This document shows, one piece after another, positions 14,397 to 34,110 of a stretch of 64,000 bases of DNA. The stretch's first letter is position 1, and each line of letters opens with the position of its first letter. The stretch is from NCBI RefSeq assembly GCF_048128805.1, contig NC_136019.1, positions 17,927,881 through 17,991,880 of the forward strand, read 5' to 3'. The notes beneath the pieces are model-generated. The model saw only the letters and a list, made by a program, of their open reading frames with translations, searched no databases and was not told the origin of the DNA. Position numbers and translations under genes: made by a program. The stretch is from Centroberyx gerrardi. Lineage: Eukaryota; Chordata; Actinopteri; Beryciformes; Berycidae.

Positions 14397-17300
14397 CACA
14401 CCCACGTTTTCTCTCTTTGTTGGTGCAGGTCCTCCCATCATCTCCAGTGAGCCAGTCCAGTATGCGGTGAGAGGAGAGAGAGGAGAGGTGAAATGCTACA
14501 TAGCCAGTACGCCTCCTCCGGATAAGATCGTGAGTGAAAGTGCTTCCCCCAAGTAAAACCCTAAAACGTCAAACAAGAACAGAAAAATTGAGAAAAGTAG
14601 AGTTACAGTGCCATAAAACAATAGTTTCATGTGCTAAAACCATAAAGAACATTGCCAATCCCTTTTTTACACCTTCGAAATTTCAACCCAAGGGTAATTA
14701 TTCAGAAGAAAAGGTCAAAACGGAATAGCTTTGGTGGCAAAAAAGCACAATGTCGCACCTTTTTAGCCCGAAGGCGACTTGTATCCTACTGTTACTGTAT
14801 CTCCCTCTACCTAAATGGCTGGTAAATGCTTTCAGGCACCGTCCCCTCTCCCTCTGAACGGTGACTCACCCCAAAACTCTCCCAGAATTTCTCCTCCCGA
14901 CCCATCACGTAAACAAACCAACACGAACATTAAGCCGGTCCGCTTTTAGCTCCTGCATCAGAAAACCAGCCCCGGATGCTTTTCTCCAGTCAACTGTATC
15001 ACGGAGACGCAGTCGTAGTAGTTCCTCCGCTGACTTTGATCCGTCCTGACTCACGGCCGCGCGCCCCTTAATGCAGGCGGCGAACGCGGGGACAGAAAAA
15101 GATTTATAAAATATGGAGGACGGGAAGAGGAACAGTTGTCCCAGTAAACGCCACGGCCAGGAGATTCTTCTTCTCTGGAATAAATGGGCAGATTATGGGA
15201 ACATGTGGCCTTATGCATAATTAACCCCACCTTGGTACAGTACTTCGATGCTGAATAATACAGCTGCTTTTAGCGGTTTTCAAGCTGGAGAGTGTGCAGG
15301 ATTCTCGCTAACTCAGTCCCCCCCCCGGCTCCCTGCCCCGGCCAGGAGACAAACTGTTGCTGCTCTTAGGATGTCATGCAAGGTGTGTGTTTACATGTGA
15401 GCGTGTTCTTGATGTAAATGTATGGGGTGTATTTTGGTTCTGCCTTGTGTGTACGTTAGGGTCAGACCGATATATTGGGTTGATATTGGCCCTTTGTTCA
15501 AAATCGGATATCAGCCTGTCATGTCGTCCACCTCTGATGTGATGGAGGTTCCTCCCTGACCACAGCTTCATAATAACAGTCTTTGAACATTTTATTTAAT
15601 CATTTAATTTCTCAATTATGTTTTTTGTAAATTAGTTAGGAGTCACACTGCCTTAAATAGCAGCTAACCCAACGAAAAGAATTTCATTAGTCTGGATTTC
15701 AGTGGAGAGTTTTAGTGTCCCATGATGGTCTAAATGCTGTTTCAGAGGCTTTTCCACTCTGACAAGAACAAAATGGTCAGATTTAAAGATATTCAATATC
15801 AGCACAAAATATTGGCTATCGTCTTCAGTCAAAAAATATCGGTATTGACCTTTCAACAACCCATATTGGTCAAATGCGTGTGTGGAAGCATTCATGCATG
15901 AAACTGTGGCTGAGCTGTGGGTGATTTGATGGTTTATATTTGTGCATTTACAGAAACCACATTATAGTGCTGTTTGAAGTGGATTGGCTTTACTGGTGAA
16001 GGACCTGTAATTGTAATCATTACCAACTGCATCTGTAATTTGAATCCAGTACGAATCTGCCATGTCTGTCATTTTTACAAGTCTGGAAAGTTAAAAATCT
16101 GAAGCAAATTACCTACTGTTTCTCAGCAAACTGATAATAGCAATCCAGTTTGAATTGACATCTCCATCATAAAAAGGGTTGAGTTTCTGGTGTCCAGTAG
16201 ATAAGCAGAGATGTAGATCATGACTTTTTACATCCAGACTGCTAGGAGCAATTTTAGGGAAATCACTGAGATCCTTTATTCTGAATGAATGGAATTACAG
16301 CGTGTAAAAATGACATTACAGAACCTCCCCCCCGTAAAACAAATCCGATCCAAATAGTGCTTAACTAACTGTGATATAAGCTGATGTGAGCTCCCGTGTG
16401 TGTGTGTGTGCTGCAGGTGTGGGCGTGGAAGGAGAACGTGTGGGAGAAGGAGAAGGGGACGCTGCTGGAGAGGTACACGGTGGAGCAGAGCAAGCCGTCG
16501 GCCGAGGGCGGCGGCGTCCTCTCCACCCTCACCATCAACAACGTCATGGAGTCCGACTTCCTCTCCACCTACAACTGCACGGCCTGGAACTCGTTCGGCC
16601 CGGGCACCATGATCATCACGCTGGAGGAGACGGGTGTGTGATCTTCTGCTGATAGCTGATCGATCGTTATTTATATATATATGTAGCCAGCTTACGGTAA
16701 TGCTAGTGCACAGTTGTATTGAGTTTATATGTATTACCACTTTATTCACTGCTTCTTTTGAATACTTTATTTTGCGATTTCATACATTTGAGGCAACAGA
16801 ACACAACAACAGCAACTTCAAAAAGACAATGAGGAGACATCAGGAAAATAGCAAAGGAGAAAAGTCTTTCTCCTTGGATTTTCTGTTGATGCAGTTTGAG
16901 TTTCTGTTGGTGGCGCTCTTTCCTTTGTCTCTTCAGCCATGGCGGCTATCACTGCTCATGCTCACTACCCAGTTCTTCTGCTTTGTATCCCTGGAAACAG
17001 CTACCAGACACCGGGTGTTTAGAACAGCAAATGGAAAAGCTTTCATGAACTGGATATAGGTCGAATCACTGCTGTGTTATATTAAATGGAGATAGAGAGT
17101 AGCAAAATGGACATTTATTTATATGAAAATGTTATGGATTATGTCTTTAACATACCTTTTACTCCCATCCATTCCTCCTCCTGCCCCCTCCCTCTCTCCC
17201 TCTCTCCTCCCCCTCTCAGAGGAGGTCCCAGTGGGGATAATAGCCGGTGGGACGGTGGGCTGCACCATCCTCTTGTTCCTCTGTCTGCTCGTCCTGGTGC

Positions 17301-20300
17301 TTATCTTCTACCGGCAGCGCAAAGGCAGTGAGTCACAACCATACTTTCCATATACTTAACACATATTAACACCCAATCTGCACGAACGGTAGCAGCTTCC
17401 ATGCAGCTATAATGTTCACTTTTTACTTTTCACTGTATAGTATAACAAATCCTAAGTGTTTTATGTATTGTATATATGTATTGGCTCTATTATATCCATC
17501 TTAACAAATGGGGTGAATATTTCCACTTGTTTCCAATGCAGTTTCACTTGTTTCAGGAGTTTCAATTCGATTTGCACTGGAAACAAGTGAAATTATCAAG
17601 GGATGAACAATTCATTTAATGTAGCATGGGGTCTTAAAATCGTATTTTTCTTAAAACAAATGAAACATCTGAAATCGATGAGATAATTTCACTTGTTTCC
17701 AATGCAAATCAACATATTTCAAGAATATTTTTGAATCAAGTGGCATTTTCTTGATACTAGTAGAGTGATCTGCGTTATTCTGCCTTTTTTACTGAAATGA
17801 GTGAAACTGCATTGGAAACAAATGGAATGAGCTCACCCCACTGGCAGATTTTTTCACTTCTTTTAAGAATATTTTGATTTTAAGACTCCATACTAGACAA
17901 AATGATTTGTCAAGATGGACGCAAAGAGACTCTCCTGTCTGCGTCGTGCGTTACCTAAACACTCTCTGTATACCATATGGATGTGGGTGCCCTCTGAACC
18001 CGCTCCTCGCGCTCCTAAAAACACACACCGGCGGCGCCGCGGGTATCCAGCTGCATTCAACCTTGCTGTGTTTTGCTTCCAGGTCGGCGCGGGGTCACGC
18101 TGGGTAAGCCCGACATCAAGGTGGAGACGATAAACAAGGAGACCCACAGCTTGGAGGAGGACTCTGGCAGCGTGTCCACGGCATCGCGCATGGTCAAGGC
18201 CATGTACTCGGTGAGCAGCGGCGGGAAACTGTTTACACAGCCTGTAGTCGTAGGAAAAAACTAACTCAACCTCTCCCTACGCCGCACTGTACCTTTGAAT
18301 AAAAAACAAATTCTAGCATTTCCCTCTTTTTAACGCTCTCTTAATTCCATTTTCCCCTTTTTCCTTTCACATTCTTCTCCTTTGCCTCCTTCCCTCTTCT
18401 GTTTCGTTATGGCACCTCCTCTTTTGTTTCTTTTTTTTGTTTTTTTTTTGTTGTTTGACGGTTTAGTTTCTCCCCTCTGTGTCCTTCTCTCCCTCCAATC
18501 AGCCCTTTAAAGACGACATAGAGCTCAAGTCTGACCTACGCAGCGACACCCTGGACACCCGCCAGGAATATGACCTGAAGGTGAGCTCATACACTCGCAA
18601 AAAAACACCGTGGAGGTCTGTTCGCTTTCATTTCGTCTTCATAAGTTGAAAATCTGCAACCTTTCCCTATAAAAAGCCTCTTCTATTTAGTCTGTAACGC
18701 AATTACTGAGAAGGGTCACACGCACACAGGTAGAATAATGCACAGGTACATTAAGGATAAGGTCAAAATAAACAAAACATGAACATAAAATCGTGCCAAA
18801 GTGAGAGCGAAGGCTTGTGGAGTACATTTCCTGGCAAGGTTTCATCCTAATTATACCTCAAAGGGCTGAGAATATCCTAATCATTACTGACATGGTGACT
18901 CTGAGTGATGACTTTCATCCAATGATGTACAGTATTTCTTTTCCGATGGAAGCGCCGTCTCCCAGGATGACATTGGCCGTATCCACCGGGCACAAACGAT
19001 AACCCAGCGAACAGCATGTTAATGAAAGTTTTACCCTTATTCTGCACTGAAGCCTCCTCTGTAAACACATGATCCCAAATTAGCATTTATTGAAGGTTCT
19101 GGCGTCTCGGAATGTGTGTTCCACCACTATCATAGTATTGGAGAACTAAGGGGATCAATCAGAATCAATCTTATTATTCATAAGTATTGATTTTGCCCTC
19201 TAGAAGATGAGTGATCTAGTGAATTTTCAATACCATTTCAGTACCATTGCCAAATACCAAAATTGTACCAGCATTGAATTCAATATTAAACTTTTGATAC
19301 TTTGACCAAATTTTCTCTGCTGAAATTTCACCTCTAGAGGGCGCACATGTGCATCTGGCGTGGAATAGATAATAGAAGACGAACAAGAAGGATTTGAACA
19401 GGCAGCTGCAGTTTGGGGCTAAATGTCAAGTCCAAGAACGTCATGTCGATACTTGTGACCTTGTGGAGAAATTCTTCCCAAGATGTCTTGGGGAGAACGA
19501 TCTTCTCATGAGAGTGAGCACAGAGAAGCTTCCTTACAGTTTGAGATGGAGGCTCTTTCTCAATATGTGTTATTTTGTCCTCAATGACGTGTTTACGTAA
19601 TATCTAACTGCTGAAACACAGTTCCAGAACGAAAGGACGGAGGACGGAGAAAGATCCCAGCTGGCAAGTAAACTCCCAGGATCTTTACCCGTCCTCCGTC
19701 TTTTCGTTCTTTTGTTTTGGAATCGTGCTTCGGCGGTTAGATCAAGTAAAACGCATCATGGAAGACACAAGAACGCACAAGAACGCATACTGAGAAAGAG
19801 CCTGGCTCTTTGACAGTGGACTGCAGCAGTCATCATAAAAGTCGATTCAGCCCAACAGCTGAAAATACAGCAACAGAATGAAACTGGCAACAGAATCGCA
19901 TGGCGCCTAAAATGTTTGAGAAACTGCTAACAGGAGTGAAATCTGGAACTATCTTGCTTAACGAGCTGACAAAGACAGACACCCAATCGTCATCAAAGGC
20001 CCTGTGAAAAAGTTGCTACAGAGATGTCCAAGTCAAATGTGGTGGTTGTTTGCTGTGTTTTTGTAGTACTGAATTGAAGTACTGCTATCGTGACAATATT
20101 AGAGTGGGCTGCTCTAGACAGAAACAAAAAATTTTGCAAAGCAATTGCTCCTTCAATCCCCGGAGCTCCCTCTGCCTCTCTCTGTCCCCCACTGTCGCTT
20201 CAGCAGCGAGTCAACTAGCTCCTCTAATCACTTAGCAGGCTGGCTCACCCGTCCCGGAGAAGTTCAAAGAGGAATCGGACAAAGCAATAACTCAGGCATA

Positions 20301-21558
20301 TTCTCCTCATTCGGCTGGCATGAATCATTTACACATTTTGACAGCGTTGTGTTCGGCTGAGGTGATGAATGCGTTCTCAAGAAGCGGTTAACACGTGAAG
20401 CTGCCAAAATGCTCTACTGAAACTTCCCCGCATGAATATTTTGCAAGGGCAAACACAGCAGCCCTCTAGCTGGAGTGCTGCCTTGGATCACTTTGAAGAA
20501 ACACAGACATGTATCCACCCCAGGAGGTGGTTAGATCACCCTGACAACAGGCTGAGCCAGACTTTTTTTTTTTTTTTTTTTCCGGTGCCTGAAGCACCAA
20601 AGCAGAGTGAAACAAAGTTGGGTGGGGGGGGGGGGAAGTCTGGGCATGTGTGAGACAATGAGACAGACGGACCAAACGATAACAGAAATAGCAGCATCGC
20701 ACCAGGCAGCAGGGTCCTTCACCTGGACGACCCGGGTTCAAGCCCGCGTGTCAGCAAGCATCCCCCCTGCCGCAGTGTGCTTGAGCAAGACACTGAGGCC
20801 CAGATTCACTAAAGGTTTTAGCACCAGATCACCAAAATGACCCAATCCGAATGCCATGTTATTCACTAACTGTGCACAAAAAATGGTTACCTGGTCAAAA
20901 AATAAAATGTCTTTGCAGCTGTCATGGTCATGACAATGTAAATTATATGTAAATGTCATTATTTTGCCCACATAATGTTTATTTATACACAAGGTCATTC
21001 AAATCAAGATTGCGCCCAATTTACTTAACACATGTAAGATCTTTTGAAAGGTGGTGTGATCTCAAATCAGATCAGAGAACGCCCCAATTATAAAAGGGCT
21101 TTAGGGCGCAAGGGTGCCAGGCTTGGTGGATTGATCTTGAAGCTGAAGCATGTAATTTGCACTTGCAGTTGGAGATGAAGGGGGCTGTGCTCTTTTCGAG
21201 GGCTTGTTCGCTCCACAACTTGATTTGCATGCATTTCTGAAAAAGACGAAAACTCTTGTGCTCTTAGCTCAAGCAACTGACTCACAAAAAAAAATGTACA
21301 AACTGCCCTTGCAGCACAATCTTAGTGAATCTGGACTTGAATGCCTACCAGCTCCAGGGCTGCTGTTCTGTAGCTGAGCCTGACCTCTGACTTCTGACCT
21401 CCCTGTGGAGGGAGGAATTTCCCTATGGGGATCAATAAAGCAGAACATTATCATTGGAGAGGCCCTGTGACCTCAGGAATCTTTCTGCTGGATTTTGTAT
21501 TATTTTGATCATACCTTATACATACTTGTATCTTCTCTCATTACATCTTTTCTCAATG

Positions 21559-21624
<66 letters not shown>

Positions 21625-22322
21625 TCTCTCTCCAGGACCCCACCAACGGCTACTACAACGTGCGAGCCTCGACCCACGACGAGGGCCGCCCCGCCTCCCG
21701 CTCCACCATGCACTACTCCGACTACCGCTCCCCGGGAGGAACGCCGGGGGGAGCCGCGTCCATCAGCAGCAGCGCCGGCGGCTCCGGGGCCACGGCCAGC
21801 GGCGGCGCCCCCGTCCCGCCGGGCCCCCTCACCTCCCCCGGCCGCCCGCAGGCCTGCTACGACCCACGGCCCCCCTCCAGACTGTCCCACATCAGCTACG
21901 CCCAGTTCAACACCTTCACCCGGGCCGGCCAGAGCCAGCAGCCCCCGGCCAACCCCGCCCCCCCGGCCGGCGACTTCCCGGGGGACTGCAGCCTCCTGGA
22001 CTCCGCCCCACAGCTGGCCTACGACAACTACGGATACCCCTCCCACTACCCCACCTACCGCATGGGCTTCGCCCCACCCAGCCTGGCCCCGCTGGAGGCC
22101 GGCCCGTCCTACGAGATGTACGGCGTGGGCTCCGGGGTGGCGGGCCCCGGGGTGGGGGTGGGGGTGGGTCCCGTGGGTCCCGGGGGTCCCGGGGGCCCCG
22201 CTCCCTCGGGCTCAGAGACTGGACTGGGGAAGTACGGCAGCTCCACTCGCTTCTCCTACACCTCGCAACACTCTGACTACTCCCACAGCCGACACACACA
22301 GAGGATGCAGACTCACGTGTGA
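5953..22322 (+). CDS. kirrel1: Kin of IRRE-like protein 1 (Neph1), 14 coding exons, 5' end missing
   Basis: This is a type I membrane adhesion protein of the immunoglobulin superfamily; in vertebrates it partners nephrin and podocin at the slit diaphragm. Exons: 5953-6102, 9117-9266, 9349-9506, 10174-10324, 11378-11483, 12043-12191, 12442-12569, 13914-14040, 14429-14529, 16417-16633, 17220-17327, 18083-18210, 18503-18580 and 21636-22322. All junctions keep frame and give about 811 residues. Five Ig domains are each split over two exons, with cysteine pairs LSCVVF/YECQAP, LSCVSR/YSCVST, FTCQAN/VSCLVF, LNCKWA/YVCKAI and VKCYIA/YNCTAW. A transmembrane helix follows VPVGIIAGG (exon 11). The tail keeps NGYYNVRA, whose tyrosines are known Grb2-docking phosphosites in Neph1, and ends SQHSDY...QRMQTHV with a PDZ-ligand THV. 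The ending separates it from KIRREL2 and KIRREL3. The last exon is GC-rich, with a Gly/Pro/Val-rich insertion. The a or b teleost copy was not resolved. The signal-peptide exon is absent from the window. Confidence 0.95.
6490..6972 (-). mobile_element. Non-autonomous DNA element, hAT-like, copy 1
   Basis: Read on the minus strand it begins AGGGTTAGACCGATATAT and contains the block 'gagagttttagtgtcccatg' (RC of about 6530-6555). The same order of blocks occurs on the + strand at 15457-15878, so the two are one family. The start resembles common fish elements rich in GATATATCGG. The middle differs between the copies. It lies in kirrel1 intron 2 (numbering from the first visible exon as exon 2). 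Confidence 0.6.
7255..7458. repeat. CCTTT and CTCTC pentanucleotide arrays
   Basis: A run of about ten TTTCC units (7255-7308) merges into TCTCC units (7306-7331). A second TCTCC array follows at 7401-7456 after a short unique spacer. Further CT-rich sequence continues to about 7850. Ser/Leu/Phe open frames across it are repeat artefacts. Confidence 0.9.
7949..7994. repeat. (GT)n microsatellite
   Basis: This is a dinucleotide GT run with a few interruptions, inside a kirrel1 intron. A short CA run follows at 8082-8101. Confidence 0.9.
8606..9060 (+). mobile_element. TIR element, CTGCAG-terminus family, copy 1
   Basis: The left end reads GGCTGCGTTCCCACTGCAG and the reverse complement of the right end reads AGGCAAGGTTCACACTGCAG, so the element has inverted termini of about 20 bp. 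A longer relative with the same internal blocks (CACATGTGACACAGATCTGATG, in two parts, then TCTGATCTGGACCA) lies at 26551-27182. There is no coding capacity. It ends 56 bp before kirrel1 exon 9117-9266. Confidence 0.75.
9811..10052. mobile_element. Foldback element of about 240 bp
   Basis: AAGAGATGAG and CATTTAAGGGT near the left end are mirrored by ACCCTTAAAT and CTCATCTCTT at the right end, giving long imperfect inverted repeats. The centre contains 'gatgcgtttcgatctcaca', a phrase seen in common fish repeats. It lies in the intron between kirrel1 exons 9349-9506 and 10174-10324. Confidence 0.6.
10500..10690. repeat. Dispersed repeat with TATAGGAATATTATAG ends
   Basis: Phrases such as 'cctataggaatattatag' and 'ctataaactcactattgag' are the reverse complement of the unit repeated in tandem at 44345-45110 in nectin4 intron 1. 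A partial relative lies at 43300-43490. The family is therefore dispersed, with one tandem expansion in this window. Confidence 0.6.
10940..11260. mobile_element. Foldback element with TAATGTAATAACTGCTGG ends, copy 1
   Basis: The left end reads GATAATGTAATAACTGCTGG. The right end, ttattgcatcagccagcagtta, is its diverged inverse. A second copy lies at 52280-52520 in a nectin4 intron, with 'ccagcagttattagattatc' at its right end. It is AT-rich, non-coding and inside a kirrel1 intron. Confidence 0.6.
14349..14393. repeat. (CT)n microsatellite upstream of a kirrel1 acceptor
   Basis: A pure CT run ends about 35 bp before the acceptor of exon 14429-14529 and probably supplies part of its polypyrimidine tract. 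Confidence 0.85.
15457..15878 (+). mobile_element. Non-autonomous DNA element, hAT-like, copy 2
   Basis: It starts TTAGGGTCAGACCGATATAT and ends near 'ccatattggtcaaatgcg', an eroded inverse of the start. The internal blocks match the minus-strand copy at 6490-6972. It lies in the large intron before kirrel1 exon 16417-16633. Confidence 0.6.
17508..17917. mobile_element. Fragment of the CACTGCAAA-terminus element family
   Basis: It shares blocks such as CCACTTGTTTCCAATGCAG, TTGCACTGGAAACAAGTG and 'gattttttcacttctttt' with the better-preserved copy at 53321-53700. The termini are not clear here. It lies between kirrel1 exons 17220-17327 and 18083-18210. Confidence 0.55.
19551..19802. mobile_element. 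Foldback element of 252 bp
   Basis: The left arm begins GGCTCTTTCTCAATATG and the right arm ends CATACTGAGAAAGAGCC. The arms stay complementary with mismatches almost to the centre, where GGACGGAGGACGG (19636-19648) faces CCGTCCTCCGTC (19689-19700). The transcript could fold into one long stem. It has no coding capacity and lies in the last intron of kirrel1. Confidence 0.75.
20690..20796 (+). mobile_element. tRNA-derived SINE, 5' half, split by a TIR element
   Basis: It contains GGGTTCAAGCCCG, a good match to the RNA polymerase III B box of tRNA genes, followed by 'cttgagcaagacactga', typical of fish SINE bodies. The sequence resumes at 21338 after an inserted element. The exact 5' end is uncertain. 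Confidence 0.65.
20797..21337. mobile_element. TIR element nested in a SINE
   Basis: The left end GGCCCAGATTCACTAA and the inverse of the right end AGTCCAGATTCACTAA form inverted repeats of about 16 bp. TGA lies directly outside both ends (20794-20796 and 21338-21340), as expected for a 3-bp target duplication. SINE sequence joins smoothly if the element is removed. A 3-bp duplication would suit the PIF/Harbinger group, but this is inference. Confidence 0.7.
21338..21455 (+). mobile_element. tRNA-derived SINE, 3' half
   Basis: The sequence 'atgcctaccagctccagg' continues the body interrupted at 20796. It ends with 'gaatttccctatggggatc' and aataaagc, a tail characteristic of fish SINEs. Together with 20690-20796 it makes a SINE of roughly 225 bp. 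Confidence 0.65.
21558..21634. repeat. (CT)n microsatellite abutting the last kirrel1 acceptor
   Basis: An almost uninterrupted CT run ends in ctccag at the acceptor of exon 21636-22322, so the microsatellite is the polypyrimidine tract. It is open in frame with the downstream exon, which creates a spurious long reading frame starting at 21495. Confidence 0.9.
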
Positions 22323-24305
22323 GAGAGAGACGCAGAATCGCCTCACACTCTTAGCAGAGCGTGGGGGAAGCATCTTATAAATAGTGTCACACGTATAAAA
22401 ACACACACACTCACAGATTTACATATTTTCACACACTTACACTATCCCGAACACGCCCTACTCAAACACACAACTACACAATACACAAAAACATCACACA
22501 CACACAGACACACACACACATGCACACAGAGTCAGAGGAACATGCCCGAGAGACAGGGAGGGTGTGAGAAAGACAAGAGGCAGACAGAGAGAAAGACCAG
22601 TGGAAAAAGAAGGAGTCGTAGCGAGACAGGGAGGGGAAATTCCTCACAATTTTGAATTCCCTCACTCCCGATGTGTTCATATATCTGAGCTCTGAAAGAG
22701 CGGAGACGGCGCAAGTCACAATCAAGACCGGGGGGGGGAAGAGAAGCGAGAACTAGCGAGAAGATCCTAGATCTTTGAGTCGACATAGCCTTCGCTATGA
22801 ATTTAGATTGTAAATGATGGGAGGGAGCGTCTTAAGGCAAAACTGACTGTCCAACATGCGACACGCTGATCGGGAGAAACCTCAACCAGTGGAAAGGTCA
22901 TTTCTGGCCGCCATTCTTTTTTTTTCATTTGTTTATGTTTTTATTTTTTGCTGGTTGTTTTATTCAATGATCATAGAGCACATATATATCCCAGAATGCC
23001 CTTCTCTACAGACGGCACGCGCCATCATGCCTGTTAGACGTCGGGGAAGGAGAAGGAGGAGGAGGAGGAGGAGGAGGAGGAGGAGGGTGGGGGGGCGGGG
23101 GGGTCATCGTTTTGCACTGCATCTACAGTATTCATGCTTAGACGTCCCTTACCTATATCTGTGTAATGTCTCTTTTTATTTGCACACCAGACTAGAGCTT
23201 TGTATTCTATTTTTTAAACATTTACAGAATTATTTTTGTCATATTTCTGTAAAGCGTGTTCATGTGTGCGTATGGACCAAACGTGAGGGTGAGGCTGCGT
23301 GGAAAAAAACAAAAAGACAAAAAGGGGCCTTTGCCTGGGTGATATTCACCGAGACGAAGCGAAGCGCGGGAAAGGAACCCGAATTTCTCCCGACGGATTC
23401 GGGAAGGATGTCAGACCGGAGCGGTTATACCAGTATATAAAAGAAAACCTCGTGCCAAGTGTTCATGTTGTTCTTCACCTTAGACCATTTATATGCAGTA
23501 GAAACCACGGAGCTCCTTCTATTGGCGAGTGTTGGCTTTACAGAACCAGGACACGGACATCGGAAGCGTTCAGCAGCCTGGACTCTTAAACTAGAAGCCT
23601 GGTGCAGACGGACGGAGAGACAAAACACCAGATGTTGGGTTTAGAACTGAGTGGCCTTATAGGGGAACGTGTCGTACATTTCCATTTTTTTTAATCATTC
23701 CTCATCGTCAAGTCTGCCAAAACGGCCGGAGGAGAATGTGTATGGAGAGGTTCATTGAAGGCTCGTCCACAATATTGACATATAGTGGTGTGTGATTGCG
23801 CGCGTGTGTATGTGTGGGTGTGCGAGTGCGAGAGAGAGAGAGATCAAGAGGGAGTGTGTGGGCGTTGGCGCGCACATCGATTTGTACAGTGTGTTTGTAT
23901 AGATGTGTGAATGGCTGTGTGCGTATGGGAAGCATATACATGCAGCGCCCCACTTGTATGCATGTCCGTGTGTATACAGTATGTGTGTGTGCATGTCTGT
24001 GTGTGTCTACGTGCGCGAGTGTGCGTTTCAGTATATGTCCATATCATTTCTCTCACAATCCTGTTACAATACTTTTATACCTCTGGTAGGACTGTATCCT
24101 GTATTATTGTGTCTTTGAATTTAGGAAAATCCAATGTTTATCTTATTGTACTGTTCTTCGTAGCAGAGAAAACTGTTCAAAAGATGTACAACGAACATTA
24201 TCAAACTCTCATTTTTTAATTTCATTATCTTCAATATTTTTTAAAAATGGTATGTAATTATTTTTCCACAGTATTACATAAATAAAAGCACTGTTTTTTA
24301 TAAAA
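22323..24305 (+). other. kirrel1: kirrel1 3' untranslated region and poly(A) signal
   Basis: From the TGA at 22320-22322 there is no further coding exon. An AATAAA at 24281-24286, followed by a T-rich and then GT-rich stretch, is the likely poly(A) signal. The UTR contains CA-rich sequence (22400-22520), a GGA trinucleotide run (23046-23087) followed by G-rich sequence, and GT-rich stretches (23780-24030). No transcript evidence is available, so its end is inferred. Confidence 0.65.
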
Positions 24306-24835
24306 AGAGAACTTTGTGGTCTTTTGGGGGGATGGTTTTACTGGAGCTGATCATTATTTTGCAAGCACACCTTTTCACCTAGTAGGCTAAATGCAGGGGG
24401 AATGGAAGCTACATTATAAGTACATGTGTCATATTGCTTATATGCAGGGGTGTAATGGAGGGTAAAACCATCTTAACTAATTTTACCCACATTCCTTTAT
24501 GATGTAAATTCATAGTAGACATAATAAGTAGTATCAAACTGATGTCGGTGAGATGAGGATAGGGTCTTTTAAGGGGAAAAAAGCAGGAGTAATGCTTTAC
24601 TGAAAATAAAAATGTTTTCTATTGCCGGTTGTTTGCCACATGTTGATCATCGACCCGAGTTGCTATACAAATAAAGTTTATTATTATTAGATTATTATAT
24701 TAATATATATTTTATTCTCCCTTTTGTTTACCACTACATCATCCCTAATACACTTGTCATAATACTTTACACCGATAGGTGGCAGAAACACATTTACACA
24801 CACTGCGCTTCTAAAACCACAAAAGAAGAAACCCC
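24306..24835. other. kirrel1-ndufs2 intergenic spacer
   Basis: No gene is seen. The phrase 'tgctatacaaataaagttta' with a TTA run near 24660-24700 looks like the tail of a fish retroposon and also offers a second AATAAA that could serve a longer kirrel1 transcript. Confidence 0.45.
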
Positions 24836-24871
24836 TTTACGTCATTGGCCAGAGGTTGTCTGACAGCCAAG

Positions 24872-24882
<11 letters not shown>
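24836..24882 (+). promoter_or_regulatory. ndufs2: Proximal ndufs2 promoter: CRE-like, inverted CCAAT and YY1 elements
   Basis: ACGTCA (24839-24844, CRE half-site) overlaps ATTGG (24844-24848, inverted CCAAT box). The start codon is embedded in AAGATGGCGGCC, the classic YY1 element found at the 5' end of many TATA-less housekeeping and mitochondrial genes. No TATA box is seen. The motifs are seen directly; their activity is inferred. Confidence 0.55.
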
Positions 24883-33933
<9,051 letters not shown>

Positions 33934-34110
33934 CATGAAGCTGCTAATGTATTGGTTCCATATTGAAGAAGAGAACTCATCCTCTCCTCCATCTGTTTGT
34001 CAGGTTCTGTTCCTATTCACCGTAGTGAGGCTTTTGACAGATGACTCCGCTCATAATCATTGATGTACAATGCCTAAATAAACCTAATAAATATTTTATG
34101 ACCGAACTGC
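33934..34110 (+). other. ndufs2: ndufs2 3' UTR with two poly(A) signals
   Basis: The stop codon is TAA at 33931-33933. AATAAA occurs at 34077-34082 and 34086-34091, followed by a GT/T-rich stretch, giving a compact 3' UTR of about 160-175 bases. Confidence 0.75.

Noticed and set aside
21495-21635. Extension of the last kirrel1 exon upstream to an ATG at 21495
   Set aside because: The added residues are mostly Ser-Leu from the CT microsatellite, and the sequence ends in a proper ccag acceptor that fits the phase-0 exon before it.
21516-22299. Long open frames antisense to the last kirrel1 exon, and a third + frame of 308 codons
   Set aside because: The exon is very GC-rich, so stop codons are rare in all frames. 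The antisense products are Gly/Arg/Pro-rich with no domain, and the kirrel1 frame is clearly the conserved one.
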